64,000 nt of DNA, taken from Alitta virens (taxonomy: Eukaryota > Annelida > Polychaeta > Phyllodocida > Nereididae). The stretch lies in assembly GCA_932294295.1 (NCBI GenBank), contig OW028586.1, positions 6,034,701-6,098,700 on the forward strand, read 5' to 3'. The position numbers and the translations under genes were made by a program. Under the pieces are notes generated by a model. The model was not told where the DNA came from, did not search any database, and saw nothing but the letters and a program-made list of their open reading frames with translations. Position 1 is the first letter of the stretch; every line of letters begins with the position of its first letter. Below are positions 1-11,000 of the stretch, one piece after another.

Positions 1-625
1 AAGCCAAGATAATAAAGCTTCGAACCCAGGATTTTCGGTGGATCTGGCTGTTGCCTTAACCCCTACACTGTGGCATGAATTGCACAGGCATGAACAAAAG
101 CGTTGTAAGTAGGATCCAGAATATATGAGGATCAGCTTGATTTTTTTTTTCTTCCGTTTTTACCGTTTACCGTTATCAAAAGTTACCAATCGGCTGATCA
201 GGCAACATTTCATTGGAAGACGAACAAGACATAAAGGAATTATTAAAGAAATAGACAAAGTAAAAAAAGAATAGAAAGGAAAAAGAAAGAAAGACACAAA
301 CAAAAGAAAAAAAAAAACAGGAAGAAAAAAAAAAGAGTGAAAGAGTGACATACTAAAAGAAAGAAACAAATATATATTACTTCATTTGCCAGAAATAAAT
401 TAAACTACATTTGTTGATGGCCGTGATGAATACATTGTTCAATGTCATTATTATTAATGATTTGACAAGTGTGAACTGTGAAGGCTGATTACTAATTAGC
501 ATTGAATTGCAATTATGAAGTGCTAATTGATGGGTTATCATTATTTCAACTAATGAGGAAATATAAGCAGCTGATAAGTATATAATAATGAACATGCTGA
601 AAAGCTGATAACTAAATGCTCATAG
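1..625. other. AT-rich stretch without a recognised gene
   Basis: No coding exon is visible. The stretch holds A/T-rich low-complexity DNA, including a purine-rich run around 240-370. The FERM gene that starts to show at 8000 must have earlier exons, but none could be recognised here or up to 8000. Confidence 0.5.
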
Positions 626-840
626 CTGATTATATATGGATGTGGTGGATCAGGGCTTTCTGTTATGTATTTCTGCACCTGAGGGGCTAATTAGGACAGG
701 CAGGGATCACGGCAATGAGACAAAGGATGAAACAGCCAGCCAACATAGGTTCGACCGGGAATTGAACACGGGACCCAGTGGTTGGTTAGCCCAGCACGCT
801 ACCACTGAGCTAGGCCCCCAACCCTCTGATTATATATGGA
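626..840 (-). mobile_element. tRNA-derived SINE with 15-bp target-site duplication
   Basis: The direct repeat CTGATTATATATGGA is present at 626-640 and again at 826-840, and it brackets a 185-bp insert (641-825). Read on the minus strand, the insert starts with a tRNA-like head containing TAGCTCAGTGGTAG, a near-perfect RNA polymerase III A box, and about 45 bases later GTGTTCAATTCC, a B box. A SINE body then ends near 641. A truncated relative lies at 16243-16392. The intact duplication indicates retroposition by LINE machinery. The insert lands inside, or at the edge of, a LINE remnant, giving a nested insertion. Confidence 0.85.
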
Positions 841-1335
841 AAGTCACTAGGAGATTATATTCAAGATCTGCAGAATTTGTTTATAAAGTGCTCCATGACA
901 TGGCAAGACCTTTACCAAGTTCATTTTTTATCAGGCAGATTACGCCATATGAGATGAGAGATAATCTTAGGCTAGTCTTAAGCCTGTTTACAACACTATG
1001 CAATATGGTTTCAGGTCTATTATATATCAAGGTGCTGTGATTTGGAATTCTATACCTGTTGAATTAAAAGAAGTAGATGAATTAGCAAAGTTCAAAGATT
1101 TATTAAGATGTTGCAGTTCCCTGGAAAGCTGTAATTTCAGATCATGCATAATCTGTCAGCAAAATAATTTATGATCATTGTATGGTTCAGTCATAATCTC
1201 ATTCTAATCATCTGCATATATATTTTTCATTTTGTTATTGTTATTTTATCAGTCGGCTAAAAACTTTATAGCTCATGTTCTATTGCTTGTTTTACACCTT
1301 TGACTATAAAATTAATAAAGGTTAATCTTATCTTA
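841..1335 (+). mobile_element. Degraded non-LTR (LINE) fragment, C-terminal ORF2 end and 3' end
   Basis: A conceptual frame around 1015-1110 reads YQGAVIWNSIPVELKE and continues ELAKFKDLL. This is the hallmark C-terminal ORF2 segment of Jockey/CR1-type LINEs (G..WN.LP.E......FK..L). Preceding frames (about 880-1010) have matching character but are frameshifted. The fragment ends near AATAAAGGTTAATCTTATCTT, followed by TCTG microsatellite at 1340-1440. It is a dead, 5'-truncated copy. Confidence 0.65.
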
Positions 1336-1718
1336 TTGTCTGTGTTTGTCTGACATCTGCATGATCTCTGTCTGTCTGTCACACAGGCTGTATACTAGTA
1401 TCTCTCTGTATGGCTTAGCTGTCTTTCTGTCTGTCTGTCTGTATGCACCCTTTGTGTTCCATGATCTTTTATGACCCAATGATTTTTAATAAATTTATTA
1501 AATTTTTTTGAAATTTTGATAACTGACGAATATTACTTTGTCTTATGCTTAATGTGATCGAGTGGGGAAAAAAAAAACCGATCAAATCGATGACAATTTA
1601 CTGTCTGTGAAAACTGACGATTTTGAAAAAAACAACAATTATACAATTTTTTATATACTTCACAGAAATTTTGTACAGAGTAAATCATGCAAATTTGTAA
1701 AGCTGTATTGTCAGCAAC

Positions 1719-2057
1719 CAGGGGCGTCGATACAGGGGGGGATGTGGGGGGATATATATCCCCCACTTTTTGGGAAGGGGGGGGGGGGGATGATCAATGC
1801 AATCATCCCCCCCCCCCCCCTGAAATTCACAAATGAAAATTACCTTTTTTCACATACTTTTGTTTTGGAACATTTGTGCTTTGGTAAAATTGTACACTTG
1901 GTATCACCAATCACATATCAGTATTAAGTTTATAGCTTATGATCAATGATTCCCCATAGTTAACTGCGGTCACTTGTTCAAGCGAGTGAAAGTTACGGTG
2001 GGACAGACGAAGTAGGACTGCATCCTCCCCACCTGTCAAGAGAAATCGACGCCCCTG
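1719..2057. mobile_element. hAT-like MITE with 8-bp target-site duplication
   Basis: Terminal inverted repeats CAGGGGCGTCGAT (1719-1731) and ATCGACGCCCCTG (2045-2057) are perfect. They are flanked by the 8-bp direct repeat TCAGCAAC at 1711-1718 and 2058-2065. An 8-bp duplication and a CAGGGG start are typical of hAT transposons. The 339-bp body has no transposase reading frame. It contains a G-run and C-run inverted pair (about 1736-1820) that could form a strong hairpin. Confidence 0.85.
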
Positions 2058-2065
2058 TCAGCAAC

Positions 2066-2930
2066 TGACTGCTGGAGAGCAAGTGTGACGACATAAATAG
2101 TCTTTTCAGATTTTTTGTGCATTTTATTTTTGTTGATCTTTGGGCCTTATGCTGTTAGATTCCTCCACAGCAATTCAATGATATTTTTCTTCTGTTGTCT
2201 AACAAAAGGTGAATCCAGATAGCTGCCCTTGTTAGCTTGGACATGACATTGTACATCCATTCCCCCCCCCCCCCCCCCCCCATAGTCATACGATGCTAAT
2301 CTGAGCTTATATAATATGATTAGTACCTATTCATGGATTGGGGATTGTCAGTATGGAATCTGAAATCATTAGTTGTGTGGGCATGGGTGACCTTGAAGAT
2401 GTATCCAAGGTCATAAGTGTCACATGACAGGTGCAGACTGATGTCAGCGACGTAGTAGGTTCCAGCACTGCAACACTGGCTGCACACACGCTAGATGTCA
2501 ATAAAAATCTGATCTAAAGGTTATCGTCAAAAACACTGGAAAAGTTTGACAACACTGGTGTTATACATCAGCTTTGAATACTGTATAGGTAATTATTGCA
2601 TTTATGAATCGATAAATACTAAATATCAGAAATTAATTAATTGTGAACAGGGTTAGGTTTCAACCACGCTTGGATGTACCAATTTTATAGTTATTTGTTA
2701 AATCATCCCTGTTCATGAATTGTCCCGCCAAATGTAGCTATGCATGGGCAAGAATAGGACCCCCACCCTTGGGATGTGGGCTCCAAGCATACTTTCATGA
2801 TTACGTCTGTCTGGCAGCTGGTCAGCTGAATAAGCATCAGTCATACCTAGTCCAGTTGTTCACGGAGACAAAAGCAAACATTTCTTACATCCAGCCAAAT
2901 CCTAAGATCTCCGGAATAGCCTGCTCATGA
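2066..2930. other. Unannotated spacer
   Basis: No exon, RNA gene or clear repeat was recognised apart from a long poly-C run at about 2262-2280. Confidence 0.4.
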
Positions 2931-5900
2931 CACTCCACTCCCTGCACTGTTTATGAGCCACATCTCAGTCCCTGTCCCATCACATGGGATGTACTCATCA
3001 TCATCTCATTCATGGTAGTGACTGTAGGTGCATGGGGTTCAAAGCCCACTCCCTGCACTGTTTATGAGCCACATCTCTGTCCCATCACATGGGATGTACT
3101 CGTCATCATGTCATCCATCGTGGTGACTGTGGATGCATGGGTTCAGAGCCCACTCCCTGCACTGTTTATGAGCCACATCTCAGTCCCTGTCCAATCACCT
3201 GGGATGTACTCATCATCATCTCATCCATAGTAGTGACTGTGGATGCATGGGTTCAGAGCCCATTCCCTGCACTGTTTATGAGCCACATCTCAGTCCCTGT
3301 CCCATTACATGGGATGTACTCATAATCATCTAATCCATCGTGGTGACTGTGGGTGTATGGGATTAAAGCCTACTCCCTGCACTGTTTATGAGCCACATCT
3401 CAGTCCCTGTCCCATCACATGGGATGTACTCATCATCATCTCATCCATGGTAGTGACTGTGGGTGCATGGGTTCAAAGCCCACTCCCTGCACTGTTTATG
3501 AGCCACATCTTAGTCCCTGTTACATCACATGGGATGTACTCATCATCATCTTATCCATCGTGGTGATTGTGGGTGCATGGGTTCAAAGCCCACTCCCTGC
3601 ACTGGTTATGAGCCACATCTCAGTCCCTGTCCAATCACCTGGGATGTACTCATCATCATCTCATCCATGGTAGTGACTGTGGGTCCATGGGTTCAAATCC
3701 CACACCCTGCACTGTTTATGAGCCACAACTCAGCCCCTGTCCCCTCACACGGGATGTACTCATCATCATCTCATCCATGGTAGAGACTGTGGGACCATGG
3801 GTTCAAAGCCCACTCCCTGCACTGTTTATGAGCCACATCTCAGTCCCTGTCCCATCACATGGGATGTACTCATCATCATCTCATCCATCGTGGTGACTGT
3901 GGATGCATGGGTTCAGAGCCCACTCCCTGCACTGGTTATGAGCCACATCTCAGTTTCTGTCCAATCACCTGGGATGTACTCATCATCATCTCATCCATAG
4001 TAGTGACTGTGGATGCATGGGTTCAGAGCCCATTCCCTGCACTGTTTATGAGCCACATCTCAGTCCCTGTCCCATTACATGGGATGTACTCATAATCATC
4101 TCATCCATCGTGGTGACTGTGGGTGCATGGGATTAAAGCCTACTCCCTGCACTGTTTATGAGCCACATCTCAGTCCCCGTCCCATCACATGGGATGTACT
4201 CATCATCATCTCATTCATGGTAGTGACTGTAGGTGCATGGGGTTCAAAGCCCACTCCCTGCACTGTTTATGAGCCACATCTCTGTCCCATCACATGGGAT
4301 GTACTCGTCATCATCTCATCCATCGTGGTGACTGTGGATGCATGGGTTCAGAGCCCACTCCCTGCACTGGTTATGAGCCACATCTCAGTCCCTGTCCAAT
4401 CACCTGGGATGTACTCATCATCATCTCATCCATAGTAGTGACTGTGGATGCATGGGTTCAGAGCCCATTCCCTGCACTGTTTATGAGCCACATCTCAGTC
4501 CCTGTCCCATTACATGGGATGTACTCATAATCATCTAATCCATCGTGGTGACTGTGGGTGTATGGGATTAAAGCCTACTCCCTGCACTGTTTATGAGCCA
4601 CATCTCAGTCCCTGTCCCATCACATGGGATGTACTCATCATCATCTCATCCATGGTAGTGACTGTGGGTGCATGGGTTCAGAGCCCACTCCCTGCACTGG
4701 TTATGAGCCACATCTCAGTCCCTGTCCAATCACCTGGGATGTACTCATCATCATCTCATCCATAGTAGTGATTGTGGGTGCATGGGTTCAAAGCCCACTC
4801 CCTGCACTGGTTATGAGCCACATCTCAGTCCCTGTCCAATCACCTGGGATGTACTCATCATCATCTCATCCATGGTAGTGACTGTGGGTCCATGGGTTCA
4901 AATCCCACACCCTGCACTGTTTATGAGCCATAACTCAGCCCCTGTCCCCTCACATGGGATGTACTCATCATCATCTCATCCATGGTAGTGACTGTGGGAC
5001 CATGGGTTCAAAGCCCACTCCCTGCACTGTTTATGAGCCACATCTCAGTCCCTGTCCCATCACATGGGATGTACTCGTCATCATCTCATCCATCGTGGTG
5101 ACTGTGGATGCATGGGTTCAGAGCCCACTCCCTGCACTGGTTATGAGCCACATCTCAGTCCCTGTCCAATCACCTGGGATGTACTCATCATCATCTCATC
5201 CATAGTAGTGACTGTGGATGCATAGGTTCAGAGCCCATTCCCTGCACTGTTTATGAGCCACATCTCAGTCCCTGTCCCATTACATGGGATGTACTCATAA
5301 TCATCTCATCCATCGTGGTGACTGTGGGTGCATGGGATTAAAGCCTACTCCCTGCACTGTTTATGAGCCACATCTCAGTCCCTGTCCCATCACATGGGAT
5401 GTACTCATCATCATCTCATCCATGGTAGTGACTGTGGGTGCATGGGTTCAAAGCCCACTCCCTGCACTGTTTATGAGCCACATCTTAGTCCCCGTTACAT
5501 CACATGGGATGTACTCATCATCATCTTATCCATCGTGGTGATTGTGGGTGCATGGGTTCAAATCCCACACCCTGCACTGTTTATGAGCCACATCTCAGTC
5601 CCTGTCCCATCACATGGGATGTACTCATCATCATCTCATCCATGGTAGTGACTGTGGGTCCATGGGTTTAAATCCCACACCCTGCACTGTTTATGAGCCA
5701 CAACTCAGCCCCTGTCCCCTCACATGGGATGTACTCATCATCATCTCATCCATGGTAGTGACTGTGGGACCATGGGTTCAAAGCCCACTCCCTGCACTGT
5801 TTATGAGCCACATCTCAGTCCCTGTCCCATCACATGGGATGTACTCATCATCATCTCATTCATGGTAGTGACTGTAGGTGCATGGGGTTCAAAGCCCACT

Positions 5901-7785
5901 CCCTGCACTGTTTATGAGCCACATCTCTGTCCCATCACATGGGATGTACTCGTCATCATCTCATCCATCGTGGTGACTGTGGATGCATGGGTTCAGAGCC
6001 CACTCCCTGCACTGGTTATGAGCCACATCTCAGTCCCTGTCCAATCACCTGGGATGTACTCATCATCATCTCATCCATAGTAGTGACTGTGGATGCATGG
6101 GTTCAGAGCCCATTCCCTGCACTGTTTATGAGCCACATCTCAGTCCCTGTCCCATTACATGGGATGTACTCATAATCATCTAATCCATCGTGGTGACTGT
6201 GGGTGTATGGGATTAAAGCCTACTCCCTGCACTGTTTATGAGCCACATCTCAGTCCCTGTCCCATCACATGGGATGTACTCATCATCATCTCATCCATGG
6301 TAGTGACTGTGGGTGCATGGGTTCAAAGCCCACTCCCTGCACTGTTTATGAGCCACATCTTAGTCCCTGTTACATCACATGGGATGTACTCATCATCATC
6401 TTATCCATCGTGGTGATTGTGGGTGCATGGGTTCAAAGCCCACTCCCTGCACTGGTTATGAGCCACATCTCAGTCCCTGTCCAATCACCTGGGATGTACT
6501 CATCATCATCTCATCCATGGTAGTGACTGTGGGTCCATGGGTTCAAATCCCACACCCTGCACTGTTTATGAGCCACAACTCAGCCCCTGTCCCCTCACAT
6601 GGGATGTACTCATCATCATCTCATCCATGGTAGTGACTGTGGGACCATGGGTTCAAAGCCCACTCCCTGCACTGTTTATGAGCCACATCTCAGTCCCTGT
6701 CCCATCACATGGGATGTACTCGTCATCATCTCATCCATCGTGGTGACTGTGGATGCATGGGTTCAGAGCCCACTCCCTGCACTGGTTATGAGCCACATCT
6801 CAGTCCCTGTCCAATCACCTGGGATGTACTCATCATCATCTCATCCATAGTAGTGACTGTGGATGCATGAGTTCAGAGCCCATTCCCTGCACTGTTTATG
6901 AGCCACATCTCAGTCCCTGTCCCATTACATGGGATGTACTCATAATCATCTCATCCATCGTGGTGACTGTGGGTGCATGGGATTAAAGCCTACTCCCTGC
7001 ACTGTTTATGAGCCACATCTCAGTCCCTGTCCCATCACATGGGATGTACTCATCATCATCTCATCCATGGTAGTGACTGTGGGTGCATGGGTTCAAAGCC
7101 CACTCCCTGCACTGTTTTTGAGCCACATCTTAGTCCCTGTTACATCACATGGGATGTACTCATCATCATCTTATCCATCGTGGTGATTGTGGGTGCATGG
7201 GTTCAAATCCCACACCCTGCACTGTTTATGAGCCACATCTCAGTCCCTGTCCCATCACATGGGATGTACTCATCATCATCTCATCCATGGTTGTGACTGT
7301 GGGTCCATGGGTTTAAATCCCACACCCTGCACTGTTTATGAGCCACAACTCAGCCCCTGTCCCCTCACATGGGATGTACTCATCATCATCTCATCCATGG
7401 TAGTGACTGTGGGACCATGGGTTCAAAGCCCACTCCCTGCACTGTTTATGAGCCACATCTCAGTCCCTGTCCCATCACATGGGATGTCCTCATCATCATC
7501 TCATCCATCGTGGTGATTGTGGGTGCATGGGTTCAAAACCTACTCCCTGCACTGTTTATGAGCCACATCTCAGTCCCTGTCCCATCACATGGGATGTACT
7601 CATCATCATCTTATCCATCGTGGTGATTGTGGGTGCATGGGTTCAAAGCCTACTCCCTGCACTGTTTATGAGCCACATCTCAGTCCCTGTCCCATCACAT
7701 GGGATGTACTCATCATCATCTTATCCGTCGTGGTGATTGTGGGTGCATGGGTTCAAAGCCTACTCCCTGCACTGTTGATCAGCCA
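2931..7785. repeat. 110-bp satellite array, about 44 copies, with higher-order structure
   Basis: The unit runs from CACATGGGATGTACTCATC through CATCTCATCCATGG, GTGACTGTGGGT and GGGTTCAAAGCCCAC to CTGCACTGTTTATGAGCC. It recurs every 110 bp from 2931 to 7785. Variant units (for example a 105-bp unit with ATCTCTGTCCC, or units with GTACTCGTC) recur in the same order. The marker CATTCATGG followed by the 105-bp unit starts near 3007, 4212 and 5857, that is 1205 and 1645 bp apart (11 and 15 units minus 5 bp). Many units carry a tRNA B-box-like GGTTCAAATCC. Since 110 is not a multiple of three, short frames of about 85 codons arise in it. They are not genes. Confidence 0.95.
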
Positions 7786-7999
7786 CGTCTCTGGAGTTCC
7801 TTGTCTGATAGCAATGAAAATTTGTTTCCCAGCATGCATATAAAACCCTTAATGGTTATATTTCACACAAGGAGGAACTGTGATATCTCTGTTCATAATC
7901 ATGATAATATCATCTGTGTTTTTCTCTCTGGCGTCTTGACGGTTTATGATACATAATTGTAAATACTCCATTTAATACGTTGATTTATTTGCATTACAG

Positions 8000-8069
8000 G
8001 TTTCTGTGAAATATGCCAAAAACAAAGTTTCTGTATCAGAAATTTATAGCAAAGTGCTCAAAGAGTTAG
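8000..8069 (+). CDS. FERM gene, first visible exon (F1 lobe)
   Basis: The acceptor is GCATTACAG before 8000 and the donor is GTAAGT after 8069. The exon enters in phase 0 (VSVKYAKNK...) and leaves in phase 1. The peptide has a beta strand and helix as in a ubiquitin-like F1 fold. An upstream exon must exist, since there is no start codon. Confidence 0.8.
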
Positions 8070-11000
8070 GTAAGTGTAAAACATAACTTTTTGGTTATTG
8101 ATAGCGCATAGATAAAAATATTGAATTATGTGATGTTATGGAAACCTATGATATGATAGCCCATTGAGTCTGTAAAGTTTATATTAGGTTATGATTCGTG
8201 ATTTTGTTGTAGTATTATCTAACAAAGTTGTCCTTATCTTTTTTCTAGGCATTTCTAACAGAAACATTCAATATTTCATTCTGGTGGAGACGAAAGATTC
8301 TGTGCCGATCAGGAAATTAGATATCACGGAAACATTAGAAAAACCTTTTCCAGGTAAATTGATATCAATGTTATATTTCTGTTCATTGTGTATTGTGCTC
8401 ATACAAGCCAATGGTGCTTCAGAATTTCACATGCTCAGTTCCGTAAGCCTAGAAGAATATTTATTTTGATGTTTCTATAAATACTCTGGAATCCAACTTT
8501 ATCTATCTATCTATCTATCTATCAATCTATCTTTCTATCTGCCATCCATCTAAATATCTACCTACCTATCTATCTATCTACCTATCTATCTATCTATCTA
8601 TCTATTCCATCTACCTATCTATCTATCTATCTATCTATCTATTCCATCTATCTATCTATCTTATCCATCTACCCATTTAACTATCTACCTATCTATCTTC
8701 CTATCTACCTATTTATCTACCTATCTACCTATCTATCTATTTCATATATCTATCTATCTATCTTATCCATCTACCCATTTAACTATCTACCTATCTATCT
8801 ATCTTTCCATCCATCTCTACCTACCTATCTATCTATCTTCCTATCCCATCTATCTATCTATCTTTCTATCTTAGTATTATCTCAGTTGTACAAATGCTAC
8901 TGGTATGGTGTGTAATCAGCTGATATGGCCAGCTTCCTGGACAACACAGCTGCAAAGGAAATTATGGATGATAATGTTACACCATGGGTGGGTTCTTTAG
9001 AAACTTGCCCCAAACCAGGAATGGAATATAAGCACTGCCAATTCAACGTCCAGCTGACATGTCTTTCTTGACGAAAAGCCGGAATTAATTAACTGATTAT
9101 TATTTAAACCTAGGGGTGGTGAGAACTTGCTTCAAAAAGCATCACCACTCAAATTTTAATCTATCCTAGTTGAATCAAGTCAAACAAGAGGACACTCAGA
9201 GAGCGCATACCTCCGCCAATGCCCACTGCAATTACTTCAATGTCCATTCGCATTCTGTCCCTTAATTGTGTTATGTTCGCCATTGTTTGTGGAGATCAGT
9301 CAGTCTAACTTGACCCAATGTTGGCCCAATGTCAATTTGGCGCACATTTAGCCAACGCCGGGTCAGCCACTGTCACTTAGGCCTAGTGATGGCCAAATAA
9401 CATGCAAACTCAAAGTCGGCCCAGCGTTGGCCTAATCTGCTAATGTTGGCCCAGTGTTGTTCCAATGTCATTTCAGCCCACATTTGACCAATGGGAGGTT
9501 AGCCCCACTGTAACATGGGCACAATGACATATTAACCGAAAGTCAGCCCAGTTTTGGCCCGATGTAATCCCCACTGTAACATGGGCCTAACGATGGCCAA
9601 ATGACATGTTAACTCAAAGTCGGCCCATTGTTGGCCTAGTGTTAGCCCAACATCAGTGCGGCCTATTTTTGCGGCCCACTATTTGCCAACAGTAGGTTGG
9701 CCCACTATCAGGTAGACCCACCCTAGAGAAAATGATATCTAAGTCCAGTCAGCCCACTTTCCAGTTTGACTAATGTTGGCCTACTCTTGACCTAACATGG
9801 CTTACTATTGACCTACTATTGGCCCAATGTTGCACTGGTGCACTGTTGGCCAAATGTAGTCAGGATGAGCCCAAAAGACTTTTCGTAAAGATATCTTCTG
9901 TTCGCATGTATACATTATTTAACCAGAATCTGTCCTTTCATTATCATGGGGAAAAGTTTTCTGGATCCAGCTGCCAGAATGTGATCCGGATCAAATATTG
10001 GTCTGGGTTCCAGAACCGTAATGTGATCCATACCATTAACTAGAGGCCAACAAAATTGATTAACCCAGTAGCATTGACTGTATATCCAGGAACAATATTC
10101 CGGATCCAGGATCGTGAATATGATCCCGATCACCTCCAAAACTTAATCAGTGCCAGGGTTTGGTATTATCCCATCTGCCAACCAAATTTCATTCAAATCC
10201 ATCCATAACGTTTTGAGATATCCTGCTAAAAACAAATAAATAAATACATGGATAAATAAACAAATAAACGAGACATAACCTCCTTGATGGAGGTCATAAA
10301 TAAATTAATGATACCAAAAACATAACCTCCTTGGCGGAGGTAATGAAGAGAATTTGATTCAATCTAAAATTTGTTACAAATAATAATTTCGTGGCTGAAG
10401 AAATAATCTGAATGACATTGAGTCATACTGCATTTGACTGCTCGAATGAGCTGTTTTTGACTGTTAGAATTAGTCATACTTGGTTAGCCCATTCCTATCT
10501 CCTGCGAAGTGAGCCGCAGCCCATGTATGACCTCTGCAGTGTGACCTAAACTGTAGAACACATTTTGGTGAAATATACTAATCTTGTCATTGTCAGATCT
10601 AGATTTCATATGGCTGACTTCATGAAGAACCTATTTGCAAAGGTGGACCCTGCTGCTGTGATAAATTTACTAAAGGGGCGTTCACACTGTCACAGATATG
10701 ACCTATGTATGACGACGGACATAAAAAATGGACTATACATGGGCACTCTGTTAATCATGTATAAGTTCTTTCCAAGAGCGTACGTGAGGTAGTCATAGAT
10801 CGCTCGGTGGACGTCTGTCAAGTGCTCGCCGAACTTCCATCAACCGCTCGCCAAACGTTTGTCAAACGCTGGCCAAACGTCCGACGCCAAGCATCTGTCA
10901 GGCATCCGTCAAGCTCATAGATTGCTCCTGTGAGTGGTTCAAGAGTAAATGAGGATAGGGCTACAGATGTCCACCGAGTGTTTTACGAGCGTTCCACAAG

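Noticed and set aside
641..825. A functional tRNA gene on the minus strand
   Set aside because: A and B boxes are present, but the cloverleaf is degraded and the unit continues into a SINE body bounded by a target duplication.
2931..7785. Many overlapping frames of about 70-118 codons rich in His, Cys and Ser in the 110-bp array
   Set aside because: They follow only from the tandem period and lie in shifting frames with no splice logic or domain. Non-coding satellite.
2931..7785. CRISPR-like periodicity
   Set aside because: Units are contiguous repeats of 110 bp with no unique spacers, and the genome is clearly an animal's.
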